A stretch of DNA of 64,000 nucleotides from Streptomyces maremycinicus. Lineage in GTDB: Bacteria > Actinomycetota > Actinomycetes > Streptomycetales > Streptomycetaceae. Position numbers and translations under genes: made by a program. The notes below the pieces were generated by a model, which ran no database searches, was not told the DNA's origin, and was given only the letters and a program-made list of their open reading frames with translations. This document shows positions 51,937 through 60,599 of this stretch, in pieces. Each line of letters starts with the position of its first letter. Positions within the stretch are counted from its first letter, which is position 1. The stretch spans positions 124,001 through 188,000 of the forward strand of contig NZ_BBYG01000023.1 of assembly GCF_001184025.1 (NCBI RefSeq), in the 5' to 3' direction.

Positions 51937-53169
51937 ATGCCTTCCGCACTTCCCGACGGTGAGCCGGTCCCCGACGACGGTGCGCTCCCCGCGCACGCGC
52001 TCGCCGGGGCCGCCGATCGCCCCCTCGGGTTCTACCTGCACGTCCCGTACTGCGCGACCCGCTGCGGGTACTGCGACTTCAACACCTACACCGCCACCGA
52101 GCTGCGCGGCACCGGCGGGGTGCTCGCCTCCCGCGAGAACTACGCCGACACCCTGATCGACGAGATCCGGCTGGCCCGCAAGGTCCTCGGCGACGATCCG
52201 CGTGAGGTCCGCACGGTCTTCGTCGGCGGCGGCACGCCGACCCTGCTGCCCGCCTCCGACCTGGTACGGATGCTGGCCGCGATCCGCGACGAGTTCGGGC
52301 TGGCGGCGGACGCGGAGGTGACGACCGAGGCGAACCCGGAGTCCGTCGACCCCGCCTACCTGGCCACGCTGCGCCGGGGCGGCTTTAACCGGATCTCCTT
52401 CGGTATGCAGAGCGCCCGGCAGCACGTGCTGAAGGTGCTCGACCGCACGCACACCCCCGGCCGACCCGAGCGCTGTGTGGCGGAGGCGCGCGCGGCGGGC
52501 TTCGACCACGTCAACCTGGACCTGATCTACGGCACCCCGGGCGAGTCGGACGACGACTGGCGGGCCTCGCTGGACGCGGCCCTGGGCGCCGGCCCCGACC
52601 ACGTCTCGGCGTACGCCCTGATCGTCGAGGAGGGCACCCAGCTCGCCCGCCGGATCCGCCGGGGCGAGGTCCCGATGACCGACGACGACGTCCACGCCGA
52701 CCGCTACCTGATCGCCGAGGAGACGCTCGCGGCCGCGGGCTACGAGTGGTACGAGGTGTCCAACTGGGCCACCTCGGAGGCGGCCCGCTGCCTGCACAAC
52801 GAGCTGTACTGGCGCGGCGCCGACTGGTGGGGCGCGGGTCCGGGAGCGCACTCGCACGTGGGCGGCGTCCGCTGGTGGAACGTGAAGCACCCCGGCGCGT
52901 ACGCGGCGGCGCTCGGGGCGGGACGGTCGCCGGGGGCGGGCCGTGAGCTGCTGCCGGCCGAGGACCGCCGGGTGGAGCGGATCCTGCTGGAGCTGCGACT
53001 GCGCGAGGGCGTACCGCTGGACCTGCTGCGCCCGGACGGCCTGGCGGCGTCCCGGCGCGCCCTGGCGGAGGGGCTGCTCGACAGCGGCCCTTACGACGAG
53101 GGCCGCGCCGTGCTCACCCTCCGCGGACGGCTACTGGCGGACGCGGTGGTACGCGACCTGGTGGACTGA
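51937..53169 (+). CDS. hemW: radical SAM heme chaperone/coproporphyrinogen III oxidase-like protein HemW
   Basis: A 410-aa protein. HVPYCATRCGYCDF holds the CxxxCxxC cluster site for radical SAM chemistry. FVGGGTPTLL, TTEANPESVD, RISFGMQSARQHVLKVLDRTH and NLDLIYGTPGES are HemN/HemW landmarks, and HNELYWRGADWWGAGPGAHSH is typical of HemW. HemW inserts or chaperones heme in many bacteria rather than oxidising coproporphyrinogen. The start is ATG 51937, probably leaderless. A long repeat tract follows. Confidence 0.92.
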   Translation: MPSALPDGEPVPDDGALPAHALAGAADRPLGFYLHVPYCATRCGYCDFNTYTATELRGTGGVLASRENYADTLIDEIRLARKVLGDDPREVRTVFVGGGTPTLLPASDLVRMLAAIRDEFGLAADAEVTTEANPESVDPAYLATLRRGGFNRISFGMQSARQHVLKVLDRTHTPGRPERCVAEARAAGFDHVNLDLIYGTPGESDDDWRASLDAALGAGPDHVSAYALIVEEGTQLARRIRRGEVPMTDDDVHADRYLIAEETLAAAGYEWYEVSNWATSEAARCLHNELYWRGADWWGAGPGAHSHVGGVRWWNVKHPGAYAAALGAGRSPGAGRELLPAEDRRVERILLELRLREGVPLDLLRPDGLAASRRALAEGLLDSGPYDEGRAVLTLRGRLLADAVVRDLVD

Positions 53170-53896
53170 GCAGAGGCCGGGGCCGGAGGCCCCGGCAGCC
53201 GGAACCCGGTCCCTCGGGACCCGCGAGGCGTGGGCCGCGGACCGCGAGGCGCTGGCGGTAGGCCGCCATGCGTGAGCGTGAGCCGGAAGCCGCGCTCCAC
53301 GAGACGTGGGCCGAACCCGCGAGCCGTGCCGTGGGCCGCAGACCGCGAGGCGCTTGGCGGTAGGCCGCCATGCGTGAGCGTGAGCCGGAAGCCGCGCTCC
53401 ACGAGACGTGGGCCGAACCCGCGAGCCGTGCCGTGGGCCGCAGACCGCGAGGCGCTTGGCGGTAGGCCGCGATGCGTGAGCGTGAGCCGGAAGCCGCGCT
53501 CCACGAGACGTGGGCCGAACCCGCGAGCCGTGCCGTGGGCCGCAGACCGCGGGGGCGCCAGCGGGAGGCCGCAACCCGCGACCTGCGACCTGCGACCTGC
53601 GACCTGCGACCCGCGAGCCGGAAGCCGCGACCTGCGCTCCGCGAGACGTGGGCCGAACCCGCGAGCCGCAAGGCGCTGGGCGTGGGCCGCGAGGCGCGAC
53701 CCGTGACGCTTGATCGCGAGGCCGTGAGCCGGGAGCCGCGACCGCGTCCCGTGGCCGCGTCCCGCGACCGCGTCCCGTGGCCGCGTCCCGCGACCGCGTC
53801 CCGTGGCCGCGTCCCGCGACCGCGTCCCGCGACACCGTCCCGTGGCCGCACGCCGCTGTCGGAACACGCCGGCGGTCAGGCCGGGCGGCGCGCCGC
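53170..53896. repeat. 727-bp composite minisatellite tract after hemW
   Basis: Three near-identical units of 101-102 bp (53230-53330, 53331-53432, 53433-53534) and a broken fourth (to about 53672) begin GTGGGCCGCAGACCGCG. Inside the fourth, a 7-bp unit GCGACCT repeats about five times (53577-53612). From 53742 to 53832 a 13-bp unit CCGCGTCCCG(TGG or CGA) repeats seven times. All six frames stay open for long stretches because of composition, but no gene-like sequence is seen. Confidence 0.9.
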
Positions 53897-54700
53897 TCAG
53901 GGGGTGGTGACGAAGTCGATCAGTTCTTCGACCCGGCCCAGCAGTTCCGGTTCGAGGTCCTTGTAGGAGCCCACCCGCTTCAGGATGGCCTGCCAGACCG
54001 CGCCGGTGTTCTCCGGCCAGCCCAGGGCCCGGCACACGCCCGTCTTCCAGTCCTGGCCGCGCGGTACCCGGGGCCAGGCCTCGATGCCGACGGCGGACGG
54101 CTTCACGGCCTCCCAGATGTCGATGTACGGGTGGCCGACGACCAGGGCGTGCTCGCTCGTGACCTCCTGCGCGATGCGCCACTCCTTCGTGCCGGGCACG
54201 AGGTGGTCCACCAGGACGCCCAGCCTCGCGTCCGGGCCCGGCGCGAAATCGGCGACGATCGACGGCAGGTCGTCCACGCCCTCCAGGTACTCCACGACGA
54301 CGCCCTCGACGCGCAGGTCGTCGCCCCACACCTTCTCGACCAGCTCGGCGTCGTGCCGACCCTCGACGTAGATACGGCCGGCGCGGGCGACCCGCGCGCG
54401 TGCGCCGGGGACGGCGACCGAACCGGAGGCGGTACGGGTGGGTCGTACGGGACCGCCGGAGGGGGGCCGTACGAGGGTCACGACCCTGCCCTCCAGCAGG
54501 AAGCCGCGCGGCTCCAGCGGGAACACCCGGTGCTTGCCGAAGCGGTCCTCCAGGGTCACCGTGCCCGCCTCGCAGCGGATCACCGCGCCGCAGAACCCGG
54601 TGCCGGGCTCCTCCACCACCAGCCCGGCCTCCGCCGGGACCTCGGGGACCGGCTTCGGCCGCTTCCAGGGAGGGGTCAGGTCGGCGGAGTACTGGCGCAT
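53897..54700 (-). CDS. DUF3097 family protein
   Basis: A 267-aa actinobacterial protein of unknown function. I recognise the family core ARVARAGRIYVEGRHDAELVEKVWGDDLR, GVLVDHLVPGTKEWRIA and VVGHPYIDIWEAVKP. The order VEG..D, then D, then GHPYID resembles a Toprim-like metal-binding fold, which is inference. The N-terminal 90 residues hold a beta-rich segment (TVTLEDRFGKHRVFPLEP). ATG 54700 is the family start. It lies convergent to hemW behind the repeat tract and upstream of it (minus strand) is a metallo-beta-lactamase-fold gene. Confidence 0.88.
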   Translation of the reverse strand: MRQYSADLTPPWKRPKPVPEVPAEAGLVVEEPGTGFCGAVIRCEAGTVTLEDRFGKHRVFPLEPRGFLLEGRVVTLVRPPSGGPVRPTRTASGSVAVPGARARVARAGRIYVEGRHDAELVEKVWGDDLRVEGVVVEYLEGVDDLPSIVADFAPGPDARLGVLVDHLVPGTKEWRIAQEVTSEHALVVGHPYIDIWEAVKPSAVGIEAWPRVPRGQDWKTGVCRALGWPENTGAVWQAILKRVGSYKDLEPELLGRVEELIDFVTTP

Positions 54701-54742
54701 TCGGAAGACGATAGGAGAAGCCCCGGGCCGAGGGGGACACGA

Positions 54743-55486
54743 TCAGCGCGACACGCCGAAACGGGCCGCCAGCGCGTCCCGCTGCGCCCGGACGAACGCC
54801 GCGCCCACCACCGCCCCGTGACCGGGCACGTACCGCGCGTCCTCGCCGCCGAGTTCGAGGAGGCGGTCGAGGGCGGCCGGCCAGTGGGAGGGCATGGCGT
54901 CGGGTCCGGCCTGCGGCTCGCCGGACTCCTCGACGAGGTCGCCGCAGAACACCGTCTCGGGCGAGGCGGGCACGCCGGGGCCGCCGGGTGTTCCGGGGAC
55001 GAGAACCGCCAGGTCGTGGGCGGTGTGGCCGGGGCCGACGTTCGCCAGCAGGACCTGCCGGCCGCCGCCCAGGTCGAGGGTCCACTCGCCGGAGACGAGG
55101 TGCCGGGGCCGGACGAGCGTGTCCGCGGCCTCCGTCGCCGCCGACTCGTCGAGACCGTTGCGCACCGCGTCCGCCCGCAGCTCCTCGGCCGGCACGGTGT
55201 CCGCTCCCACCGCCCCGAAGACCTCCGCGCCCGCGAACGCCGCCGCCCCGAACACATGGTCGAAGTGGGGGTGGGTGAGCGCGAGATGGGTCACACGGGA
55301 GCCGCCGAGCTCCTCGGCCCAGGCCCGCAGCCGCGCCCCCTCCGCCAGGCTCGAACCCGCGTCGATCACCAGTACCGCGCCCGCCCCGACCACCAGCCCC
55401 GCCGTGCAGTCCCAGCCCGGCAGCCGCACCCGCCCCACCCCGGCCGCGACCCGCTCCCACCCCAGCTCTTCCCAAGTCACCGTCAT
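54743..55486 (-). CDS. metallo-beta-lactamase fold hydrolase
   Basis: A 247-aa protein. LTHPHFDHVFG is the HxHxDH metal motif. VGPGHTAHDLAV supplies the next His, VFCGDLVEES the bridging Asp and YVPGHGAVVG the last His. It lacks features that would fix a substrate; glyoxalase II-like or quorum-lactonase-like roles are possible. ATG 55486. It diverges from hrcA. Confidence 0.88.
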   Translation of the reverse strand: MTVTWEELGWERVAAGVGRVRLPGWDCTAGLVVGAGAVLVIDAGSSLAEGARLRAWAEELGGSRVTHLALTHPHFDHVFGAAAFAGAEVFGAVGADTVPAEELRADAVRNGLDESAATEAADTLVRPRHLVSGEWTLDLGGGRQVLLANVGPGHTAHDLAVLVPGTPGGPGVPASPETVFCGDLVEESGEPQAGPDAMPSHWPAALDRLLELGGEDARYVPGHGAVVGAAFVRAQRDALAARFGVSR

Positions 55487-55527
55487 ACCGCGACGCTAGC
55501 CCTACGACGTCGCACCATGGGCCGACC

Positions 55528-55558
55528 TTGCCCCGGGTGTACCCCACAGCCGTACACT
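55528..55558 (+). promoter_or_regulatory. hrcA promoter
   Basis: TTGCCC and TACACT are 19 bp apart. The predicted start near 55565 places CIRCE directly at the 5' end of the transcript. Confidence 0.6.
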
Positions 55559-55571
55559 GGGCCGGGGAACG

Positions 55572-55598
55572 CTGGCACTCGAATGTGAAGAGTGCCAG
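55572..55598 (+). promoter_or_regulatory. CIRCE operator (HrcA binding site)
   Basis: CTGGCACTC, 9 nt, GAGTGCCAG: a perfect inverted repeat with the CIRCE spacing and core. HrcA binds CIRCE and represses until heat or misfolded protein titrates GroEL. Its place 47 bp before hrcA implies autorepression of hrcA-dnaJ. Confidence 0.95.
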
Positions 55599-55645
55599 AC
55601 GAGGCGCCCAGGGGACTGGGGACTACTGCTGGAGGTGTGCGCGCG

Positions 55646-56662
55646 ATGCTGAGTGAACGCAGGCTCCAGGTGCTGCGCGCCATCGTCCAGGACTACGTCG
55701 GCACCGAGGAACCGGTGGGGTCGAAGGCGCTCACCGAGCGGCACAGCCTCGGCGTGTCCCCGGCGACGGTCCGCAACGACATGGCCGCCCTGGAGGACGA
55801 GGGATACATCGCCCAGCCGCACACCAGTGCCGGGCGGATCCCCACCGACAAGGGCTACCGGCTGTTCGTCGACAAGCTGGCCGGCGTCAAGCCGATGACC
55901 GGTCCCGAGCGGCGGGCCATCCAGAACTTCCTCGACGGCGCCGTCGACCTCGACGACGTGGTGGCCCGGACGGTACGGCTGCTCGCGCAGCTCACCCGGC
56001 AGGTCGCCGTGGTGCAGTACCCGTCGCTGACCCGCTCGACCGTGCGGCACGTGGAGCTTCTCTCGCTCGCGCCCGCCCGTCTGATGCTCGTGCTGATCAC
56101 GGACACCGGCCGGGTCGAGCAGCGGATGGTGGACTGCCCGGCGCCCTTCGGGGAGGCCTCGCTGGCGGATCTACGCGCGCGGCTCAACAGCCGGGTCGCG
56201 GGGCGCCGGTTCGCGGATGTGCCGCATCTGGTGGAGGATCTGCCGGACGCCTTCGAGACCGAGGACCGCGGCACGGTCACGACGGTGCTCTCCACCCTGC
56301 TGGAGACACTCGTCGAGGAGAACGAGGAGCGGCTGATGATCGGCGGTACCGCCAATCTCACCCGCTTCGGACATGACTTTCCCCTCACCATCCGTCCCGT
56401 CCTGGAGGCTCTGGAGGAGCAGGTCGTGCTCCTCAAGCTCCTTGGCGAGGCGGGGGATTCGGGCATGACCGTACGCATCGGTCACGAGAACGCCTATGAG
56501 GGACTCAACTCCACTTCGGTGGTGTCGGTCGGCTACGGTTCGGGCGGCGAGGCAGTCGCCAAGCTGGGCGTGGTCGGACCGACCCGCATGGATTACCCGG
56601 GAACGATGGGAGCGGTACGAGCGGTGGCACGGTACGTCGGACAGATCCTGGCGGAGTCGTAG
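55646..56662 (+). CDS. hrcA: heat-inducible transcriptional repressor HrcA
   Basis: A 338-aa protein. The N-terminal winged helix (LSERRLQVLRAIVQDYVGTEEPVGSKALTERH, VSPATVRNDMAALEDEGYI) binds CIRCE. A GAF-like and dimerisation part follows. The end has the family segment VSVGYGSGGEAVAKLGVVGPTRMDYPGTMGAVRAVARYV. ATG 55646 has GGAGG about 10 nt upstream; a GTG at 55637 is also in frame. Its stop codon abuts the dnaJ start. Confidence 0.96.
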   Translation: MLSERRLQVLRAIVQDYVGTEEPVGSKALTERHSLGVSPATVRNDMAALEDEGYIAQPHTSAGRIPTDKGYRLFVDKLAGVKPMTGPERRAIQNFLDGAVDLDDVVARTVRLLAQLTRQVAVVQYPSLTRSTVRHVELLSLAPARLMLVLITDTGRVEQRMVDCPAPFGEASLADLRARLNSRVAGRRFADVPHLVEDLPDAFETEDRGTVTTVLSTLLETLVEENEERLMIGGTANLTRFGHDFPLTIRPVLEALEEQVVLLKLLGEAGDSGMTVRIGHENAYEGLNSTSVVSVGYGSGGEAVAKLGVVGPTRMDYPGTMGAVRAVARYVGQILAES

Positions 56663-57799
56663 GTGGCCACGGACTACTACGCCGTTCTCGGCGTGCGCCG
56701 CGATGCGTCGCAGGAAGAGATCAAGAAGGCCTTCCGGCGGCTCGCGCGCGAGCTGCACCCGGACGTCAACCCGGACCCGAAGACCCAGGAGCGGTTCAAG
56801 GAGATCAACGCCGCCTACGAGGTGTTGTCGGACCCGCAGAAGAAGCAGGTCTACGACCTCGGCGGCGACCCGCTGTCGCAGTCGGGCGGCGGTGGCGCGG
56901 GCGGCTTCGGCGCCGGCGGCTTCGGGAACTTCTCCGACATCATGGACGCGTTCTTCGGCACGGCGTCGCAGCGCGGTCCGCGCTCGCGTACCCGGCGCGG
57001 CCAGGACGCGATGATCCGGCTGGAGATCGACCTCGAGGAGGCGGCCTTCGGCACCACCAAGGACCTCCAGGTCGACACGGCGATCGTCTGCACGACGTGC
57101 AGTGGCGAGGGCGCGGCCCCCGGCACCAGTGCGCAGACGTGTGACATGTGCCGCGGCCGCGGCGAGGTGTCGCAGGTGACGCGGTCCTTCCTCGGACAGG
57201 TCATGACCTCGCGGCCGTGTCCGCAGTGCCAGGGCTTCGGCACCGTGGTGCCGACCCCGTGCCCGGAGTGCGCGGGCGACGGGCGGGTGCGCTCGCGCCG
57301 GACCCTGACGGTGAAGATCCCGGCCGGTGTCGACAACGGCACCCGGATCCAGCTGGCGGGCGAGGGTGAGGTCGGCCCCGGCGGCGGCCCCGCCGGCGAC
57401 CTGTACGTGGAGATCCACGAACTGCCGCACGCGCAGTTCCAGCGGCGCGGGGACGACCTGCACTGCACGGTGACCCTGCCGATGACGGCGGCGGCGCTCG
57501 GCACCAAGGTGCCGCTGGAGACGCTGGACGGGCTGGAGGAGGTCGACATCCGGCCCGGCACCCAGTCCGGGCAGTCGATCCCGCTGCACGGCCGGGGCGT
57601 CACGCATCTGCGCGGTGGCGGCCGGGGCGACCTGATCGTGCACGTCGAGGTGCAGACGCCGAGCAAGCTCGACCCCGAGCAGGAGCGGGTGCTGCGGGAG
57701 CTGGCCAAGATGCGCGGCGAGGAGCGGCCCACGGGGCAGTTCCAGCCCGGGCAGCAGGGGCTGTTCTCCCGGCTGAAGGACGCCTTCAACGGGCGGTGA
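56663..57799 (+). CDS. dnaJ: chaperone DnaJ (second paralogue type)
   Basis: A 378-aa protein. The J domain (DYYAVLGVRRDASQEEIKKAFRRLARELHPDVN) has the HPD motif. A Gly/Phe region follows, then four CxxCxGxG zinc repeats (CTTCSGEG, CDMCRGRG, CPQCQGFG, CPECAGDG), and the C-terminal substrate domains. It stimulates DnaK. Streptomyces usually carries a second dnaJ in the dnaK operon, and the copy next to hrcA is commonly called dnaJ2. The GTG start lies directly after the hrcA stop codon. Confidence 0.96.
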   Translation: MATDYYAVLGVRRDASQEEIKKAFRRLARELHPDVNPDPKTQERFKEINAAYEVLSDPQKKQVYDLGGDPLSQSGGGGAGGFGAGGFGNFSDIMDAFFGTASQRGPRSRTRRGQDAMIRLEIDLEEAAFGTTKDLQVDTAIVCTTCSGEGAAPGTSAQTCDMCRGRGEVSQVTRSFLGQVMTSRPCPQCQGFGTVVPTPCPECAGDGRVRSRRTLTVKIPAGVDNGTRIQLAGEGEVGPGGGPAGDLYVEIHELPHAQFQRRGDDLHCTVTLPMTAAALGTKVPLETLDGLEEVDIRPGTQSGQSIPLHGRGVTHLRGGGRGDLIVHVEVQTPSKLDPEQERVLRELAKMRGEERPTGQFQPGQQGLFSRLKDAFNGR

Positions 57800-57932
57800 C
57801 GGCGGTGTGGCCGGGGGCGCTTTCCCGCCCCCGCCGCCCTTTCCCGCCCCCTCCCGGTGCTCGGAAGAACCGGCACGTGCCAATGGGAAGGGTCGATTCG
57901 GACTTGTTCGGAGGACGTGACAACATGCCGTC

Positions 57933-59021
57933 ATGTCCTCCGCACTGACCGATCTCTTCCCGTATCCGATCGTGCAGGCCCCCATGGCGGGCGGTGTTTC
58001 CGTCCCGCGGCTCGCCGCCGCCGTGTGCGAGGCCGGTGGGCTCGGGTTCCTCGCCGCCGGGTACAAGACGGCCGACGGCGTCTACCAGGAGATCAAGCAG
58101 CTGCGGAGCCTCACGGCCCGTCCCTTCGGCGTGAACCTGTTCATGCCGCAGCCCGAGTACGCGGAGCGGGGCGCCGTCGAGGTCTACGCCCACCAGCTGG
58201 CCGGTGAGGCCGCCTGGTACGAGGCCGAGCTGGGCGACCCGGACAGCGGTCGTGACGACGGCTACGACGCCAAGCTCGCGGTGCTGCTGGACAACCCGGT
58301 GCCGGTGGTCTCGTTCCACTTCGGCGTCCCGAGCGCCGAGGTGCTGGAGTCCCTGCGCCGGGCGGGAACGTTCACCCTGGTCACGGCGACCACCGCCGAG
58401 GAGGCCCGCGCGGTGGAGCGGGCCGGCGCGGACGCGGTGATCGTGCAGGGCGTGGAGGCCGGCGGCCACCAGGGCACCCACCGGGACAACCCGGAGAACG
58501 ACCGTTCCGGCATCGGGCTGCTCGCGCTGATCGCCCAGGTCCGTGAGGCCGTGAACCTGCCGGTCGTCGCCGCGGGCGGGCTCATGCGGGGCAGCCAGAT
58601 CGCCGCGGTCCTCGCGGCCGGCGCGAGCGCCGCCCAGCTGGGGACCGCGTTCCTGGTCACGCCCGAGTCCGGCGCGCACGCCGTGCACAAGCAGGCGCTG
58701 ACCAACCCCCTCTTCGTGCGCACCGAGCTGACCCGCGCCTTCTCCGGTCGCCCGGCCCGCGGCCTGGTCAACCGCTTCCTGCGCGAGCACGGCCCGTACG
58801 CGCCCGCCGCCTACCCGGAGGTCCACCACCTCACCTCGCCGCTGCGCAAGGCGGCCGCCAAGGCGGGCGACGCGCAGGGCATGGCGCTCTGGGCCGGCCA
58901 GGGCCACCGGCTGGCCCGCGAACTGCCCGCCGGACAGCTGGTGGAGGTCCTGGTGTCCGAACTCGCCGCCGCGCGGACAGCGTTGTCGGAGTTCCCGGCC
59001 GGTGCGGGCGGTGCCGCGTGA
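57933..59021 (+). CDS. nitronate monooxygenase family flavoprotein
   Basis: A 362-aa TIM-barrel FMN enzyme. VQAPMAGGVSVPRLAAAVCEAGGLGFLAAGY starts the barrel. GADAVIVQGVEAGGHQGTH contains the catalytic His region and VVAAGGLMRGSQIAAVLAAGASAAQLGTAFL binds the FMN phosphate. It resembles nitronate monooxygenases and the FabK-like 2-oxopropane dioxygenase group; nitronate is the likely but unproven substrate. GGAGG lies about 20 nt upstream of ATG 57933, which is far. It overlaps rsmE by 4 bp (GTGA). Confidence 0.9.
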   Translation: MSSALTDLFPYPIVQAPMAGGVSVPRLAAAVCEAGGLGFLAAGYKTADGVYQEIKQLRSLTARPFGVNLFMPQPEYAERGAVEVYAHQLAGEAAWYEAELGDPDSGRDDGYDAKLAVLLDNPVPVVSFHFGVPSAEVLESLRRAGTFTLVTATTAEEARAVERAGADAVIVQGVEAGGHQGTHRDNPENDRSGIGLLALIAQVREAVNLPVVAAGGLMRGSQIAAVLAAGASAAQLGTAFLVTPESGAHAVHKQALTNPLFVRTELTRAFSGRPARGLVNRFLREHGPYAPAAYPEVHHLTSPLRKAAAKAGDAQGMALWAGQGHRLARELPAGQLVEVLVSELAAARTALSEFPAGAGGAA

Positions 59022-59764
59022 CGGCGCCCGTCTTCGTCGTCGACGAACTGCCCTCCTCGGCAGCCGAGTTCGTGCTGGACGGTCCCGAGGGCCGGCACGC
59101 CGTGTCCGTGAAGCGGTTGCGGACCGGCGAGGAGGTCGTCCTCACCGACGGCGGCGGACGCTGGGCGCGCGGCGAGGTCGTCGCCGCCGAGGGCAAGGAC
59201 CGGCTCGTGGTGCACCTGGGAGAGGTCGTCGAGGAGCCCGCCGAGGCGCCCCGGATCACCGTCGTCCAGGCGCTGCCGAAGGGCGACCGGGGCGAACTGG
59301 CCGTCGAGACGATGACCGAGACCGGCGTCGACGCGATTGTGCCGTGGGCGGCGGCGCGCTGCATCACCCAGTGGAAGGGCGAGCGCGGCGCGAAGGCGCT
59401 CGCCAAGTGGCGGGCCACCGCCCGCGAGGCCGGCAAGCAGTCCCGCCGGGTCCGCTTCCCCGAGGTCGCCGAAGCGTCGACGTCCCGGCAGGTGGCGCAA
59501 CTCCTCGCCCGCGCCGACTTCGCCGCCGTCCTGCACGAGGACCGGGACTACGGCAGTGAGCCGCTGGCCACCGCCGCCCTGCCCGCCGCGGGCGAGATCG
59601 TGCTCGTCGTGGGCCCCGAAGGGGGCGTCTCACCGGACGAGTTGGCGCTCTTCGCGGAGGCGGGCGCGAAGGCGTACCGGCTCGGGCGGAGCGTGCTGCG
59701 CACCTCGACCGCCGGAACGGCGGCCGCGTCCCTCATCCTGGGCAGGACCGGCCGCTGGTCCTGA
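59018..59764 (+). CDS. rsmE: 16S rRNA (uracil1498-N3)-methyltransferase
   Basis: A 248-aa SPOUT methyltransferase. An N-terminal PUA-like domain (FVLDGPEGRHAVSVKRLRTGEEV) precedes the trefoil-knot domain (VVQALPKGDRGELAVETMTETGVDAIVPWAAAR, VLVVGPEGGVSPDELALF, YRLGRSVLRTSTAGTAA). It methylates U1498 of 16S rRNA using SAM. GTG 59018 overlaps the upstream stop codon. Proximity of rsmE to hrcA-dnaJ is common in bacteria. Confidence 0.95.
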   Translation: MTAPVFVVDELPSSAAEFVLDGPEGRHAVSVKRLRTGEEVVLTDGGGRWARGEVVAAEGKDRLVVHLGEVVEEPAEAPRITVVQALPKGDRGELAVETMTETGVDAIVPWAAARCITQWKGERGAKALAKWRATAREAGKQSRRVRFPEVAEASTSRQVAQLLARADFAAVLHEDRDYGSEPLATAALPAAGEIVLVVGPEGGVSPDELALFAEAGAKAYRLGRSVLRTSTAGTAAASLILGRTGRWS

Positions 59765-59789
59765 CCCGCCCGCCCTCCGGGAGGACATC

Positions 59790-60182
59790 GTGGAATTCGT
59801 CCAGGTAAGGCTGCTGGTCACCGACTTCGCGGCCTGCTACCGCTTCTACGCCGACGTCCTCGGCCTCAAGCCGCAGTCGGGGGCGGAGCGGGGACCGTAC
59901 GAGAAGTTCTCGCCCGTCACCGGTTCGACGGGGATAGCCATCCAGGACCGGGCGATGATGGCGGAGGTGCTCGGCGAACTGGGCGGCACGGCGAACGGCC
60001 ACCGCTCCCTGGTGGCCCTGCGCGTCGACGACCTGGACGCGATGTGCGAGCGGATCACCGCCCGCGGCGGCACCCTGATCCACGGCCCCGCCCCGATGGC
60101 CGACCGGATGCGGGTGGCCCACCTCAAGGACCCGGAGGGCAATCTCGTGGAACTCCAGGAATGGCTGCTGCTGCGCGGCTGA
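59790..60182 (+). CDS. VOC family (glyoxalase/bleomycin resistance-like) protein
   Basis: A 130-aa protein with one pair of beta-alpha-beta-beta-beta modules (EFVQVRLLVTDFAACYRFYADVLGL, then MRVAHLKDPEGNLVELQEW). Residues that may bind metal include Glu in NLVELQEW. The substrate is unknown. GTG 59790 has GGGAGG 5 nt upstream. Its last 59 bp overlap the 3' end of the opposite-strand gene. Confidence 0.85.
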   Translation: MEFVQVRLLVTDFAACYRFYADVLGLKPQSGAERGPYEKFSPVTGSTGIAIQDRAMMAEVLGELGGTANGHRSLVALRVDDLDAMCERITARGGTLIHGPAPMADRMRVAHLKDPEGNLVELQEWLLLRG

Positions 60183-60519
60183 GCGCGACGGCGGTGAACA
60201 GCTCCCAGCCGTCCAACTCGCCGTCCAGGGGGAGCAGTTCCCTTTTGACGGCCTCGTCGACGAAGGCGCGCACCACACCGGGTCGGTTGAGGTTGAGGTG
60301 ATGGTGGCGGTCGCCCACCCCGCCGCTGTGTCCGTAGGCGACGCTGCCCACGTAACGCCCTTCACCGTCCTGGAAGACGAGGTGGGTGCGCACCCCGTCC
60401 CGGTGGAGGGTGAGCACCTCCTGGCAGGGCCCTCCGTCCCCGTGCCGGTGGCGGACCGTCCACACATAGGTGGTCGTCCCGTCCACGACGAGGGTTCTCC
60501 GGCGGCGCTGATCGCTCAT
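60124..60519 (-). CDS. 131-aa hypothetical protein
   Basis: A basic, His-rich protein I do not recognise (RTLVVDGTTTYVWTVRHRHGD, LTLHRDGVRTHLVFQDGEGRYVG, HHHLNLNRPGVVRAFVDEAVKREL). The beta-strand alternation and short charged loops look like a real small beta-rich domain. ATG 60519 begins MSDQRRRR; no strong ribosome site is seen. The 3' end overlaps the VOC gene by 59 bp on the other strand. Confidence 0.65.
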   Translation of the reverse strand: MSDQRRRRTLVVDGTTTYVWTVRHRHGDGGPCQEVLTLHRDGVRTHLVFQDGEGRYVGSVAYGHSGGVGDRHHHLNLNRPGVVRAFVDEAVKRELLPLDGELDGWELFTAVALSRAAAAIPGVPRDCPPGP

Positions 60520-60599
60520 GCGTCCAGCGTAGGAGCCGGCGCGGAATGTGACCGCATGCGGGCTACCGCGCCGCCCGCCCGGGTGGCACGCTGCCGTCC

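Noticed and set aside
53230..53832. CRISPR-like array in the repeat tract after hemW
   Set aside because: Units are contiguous, 102 bp or 13 bp long and without unique spacers; no cas gene is present.
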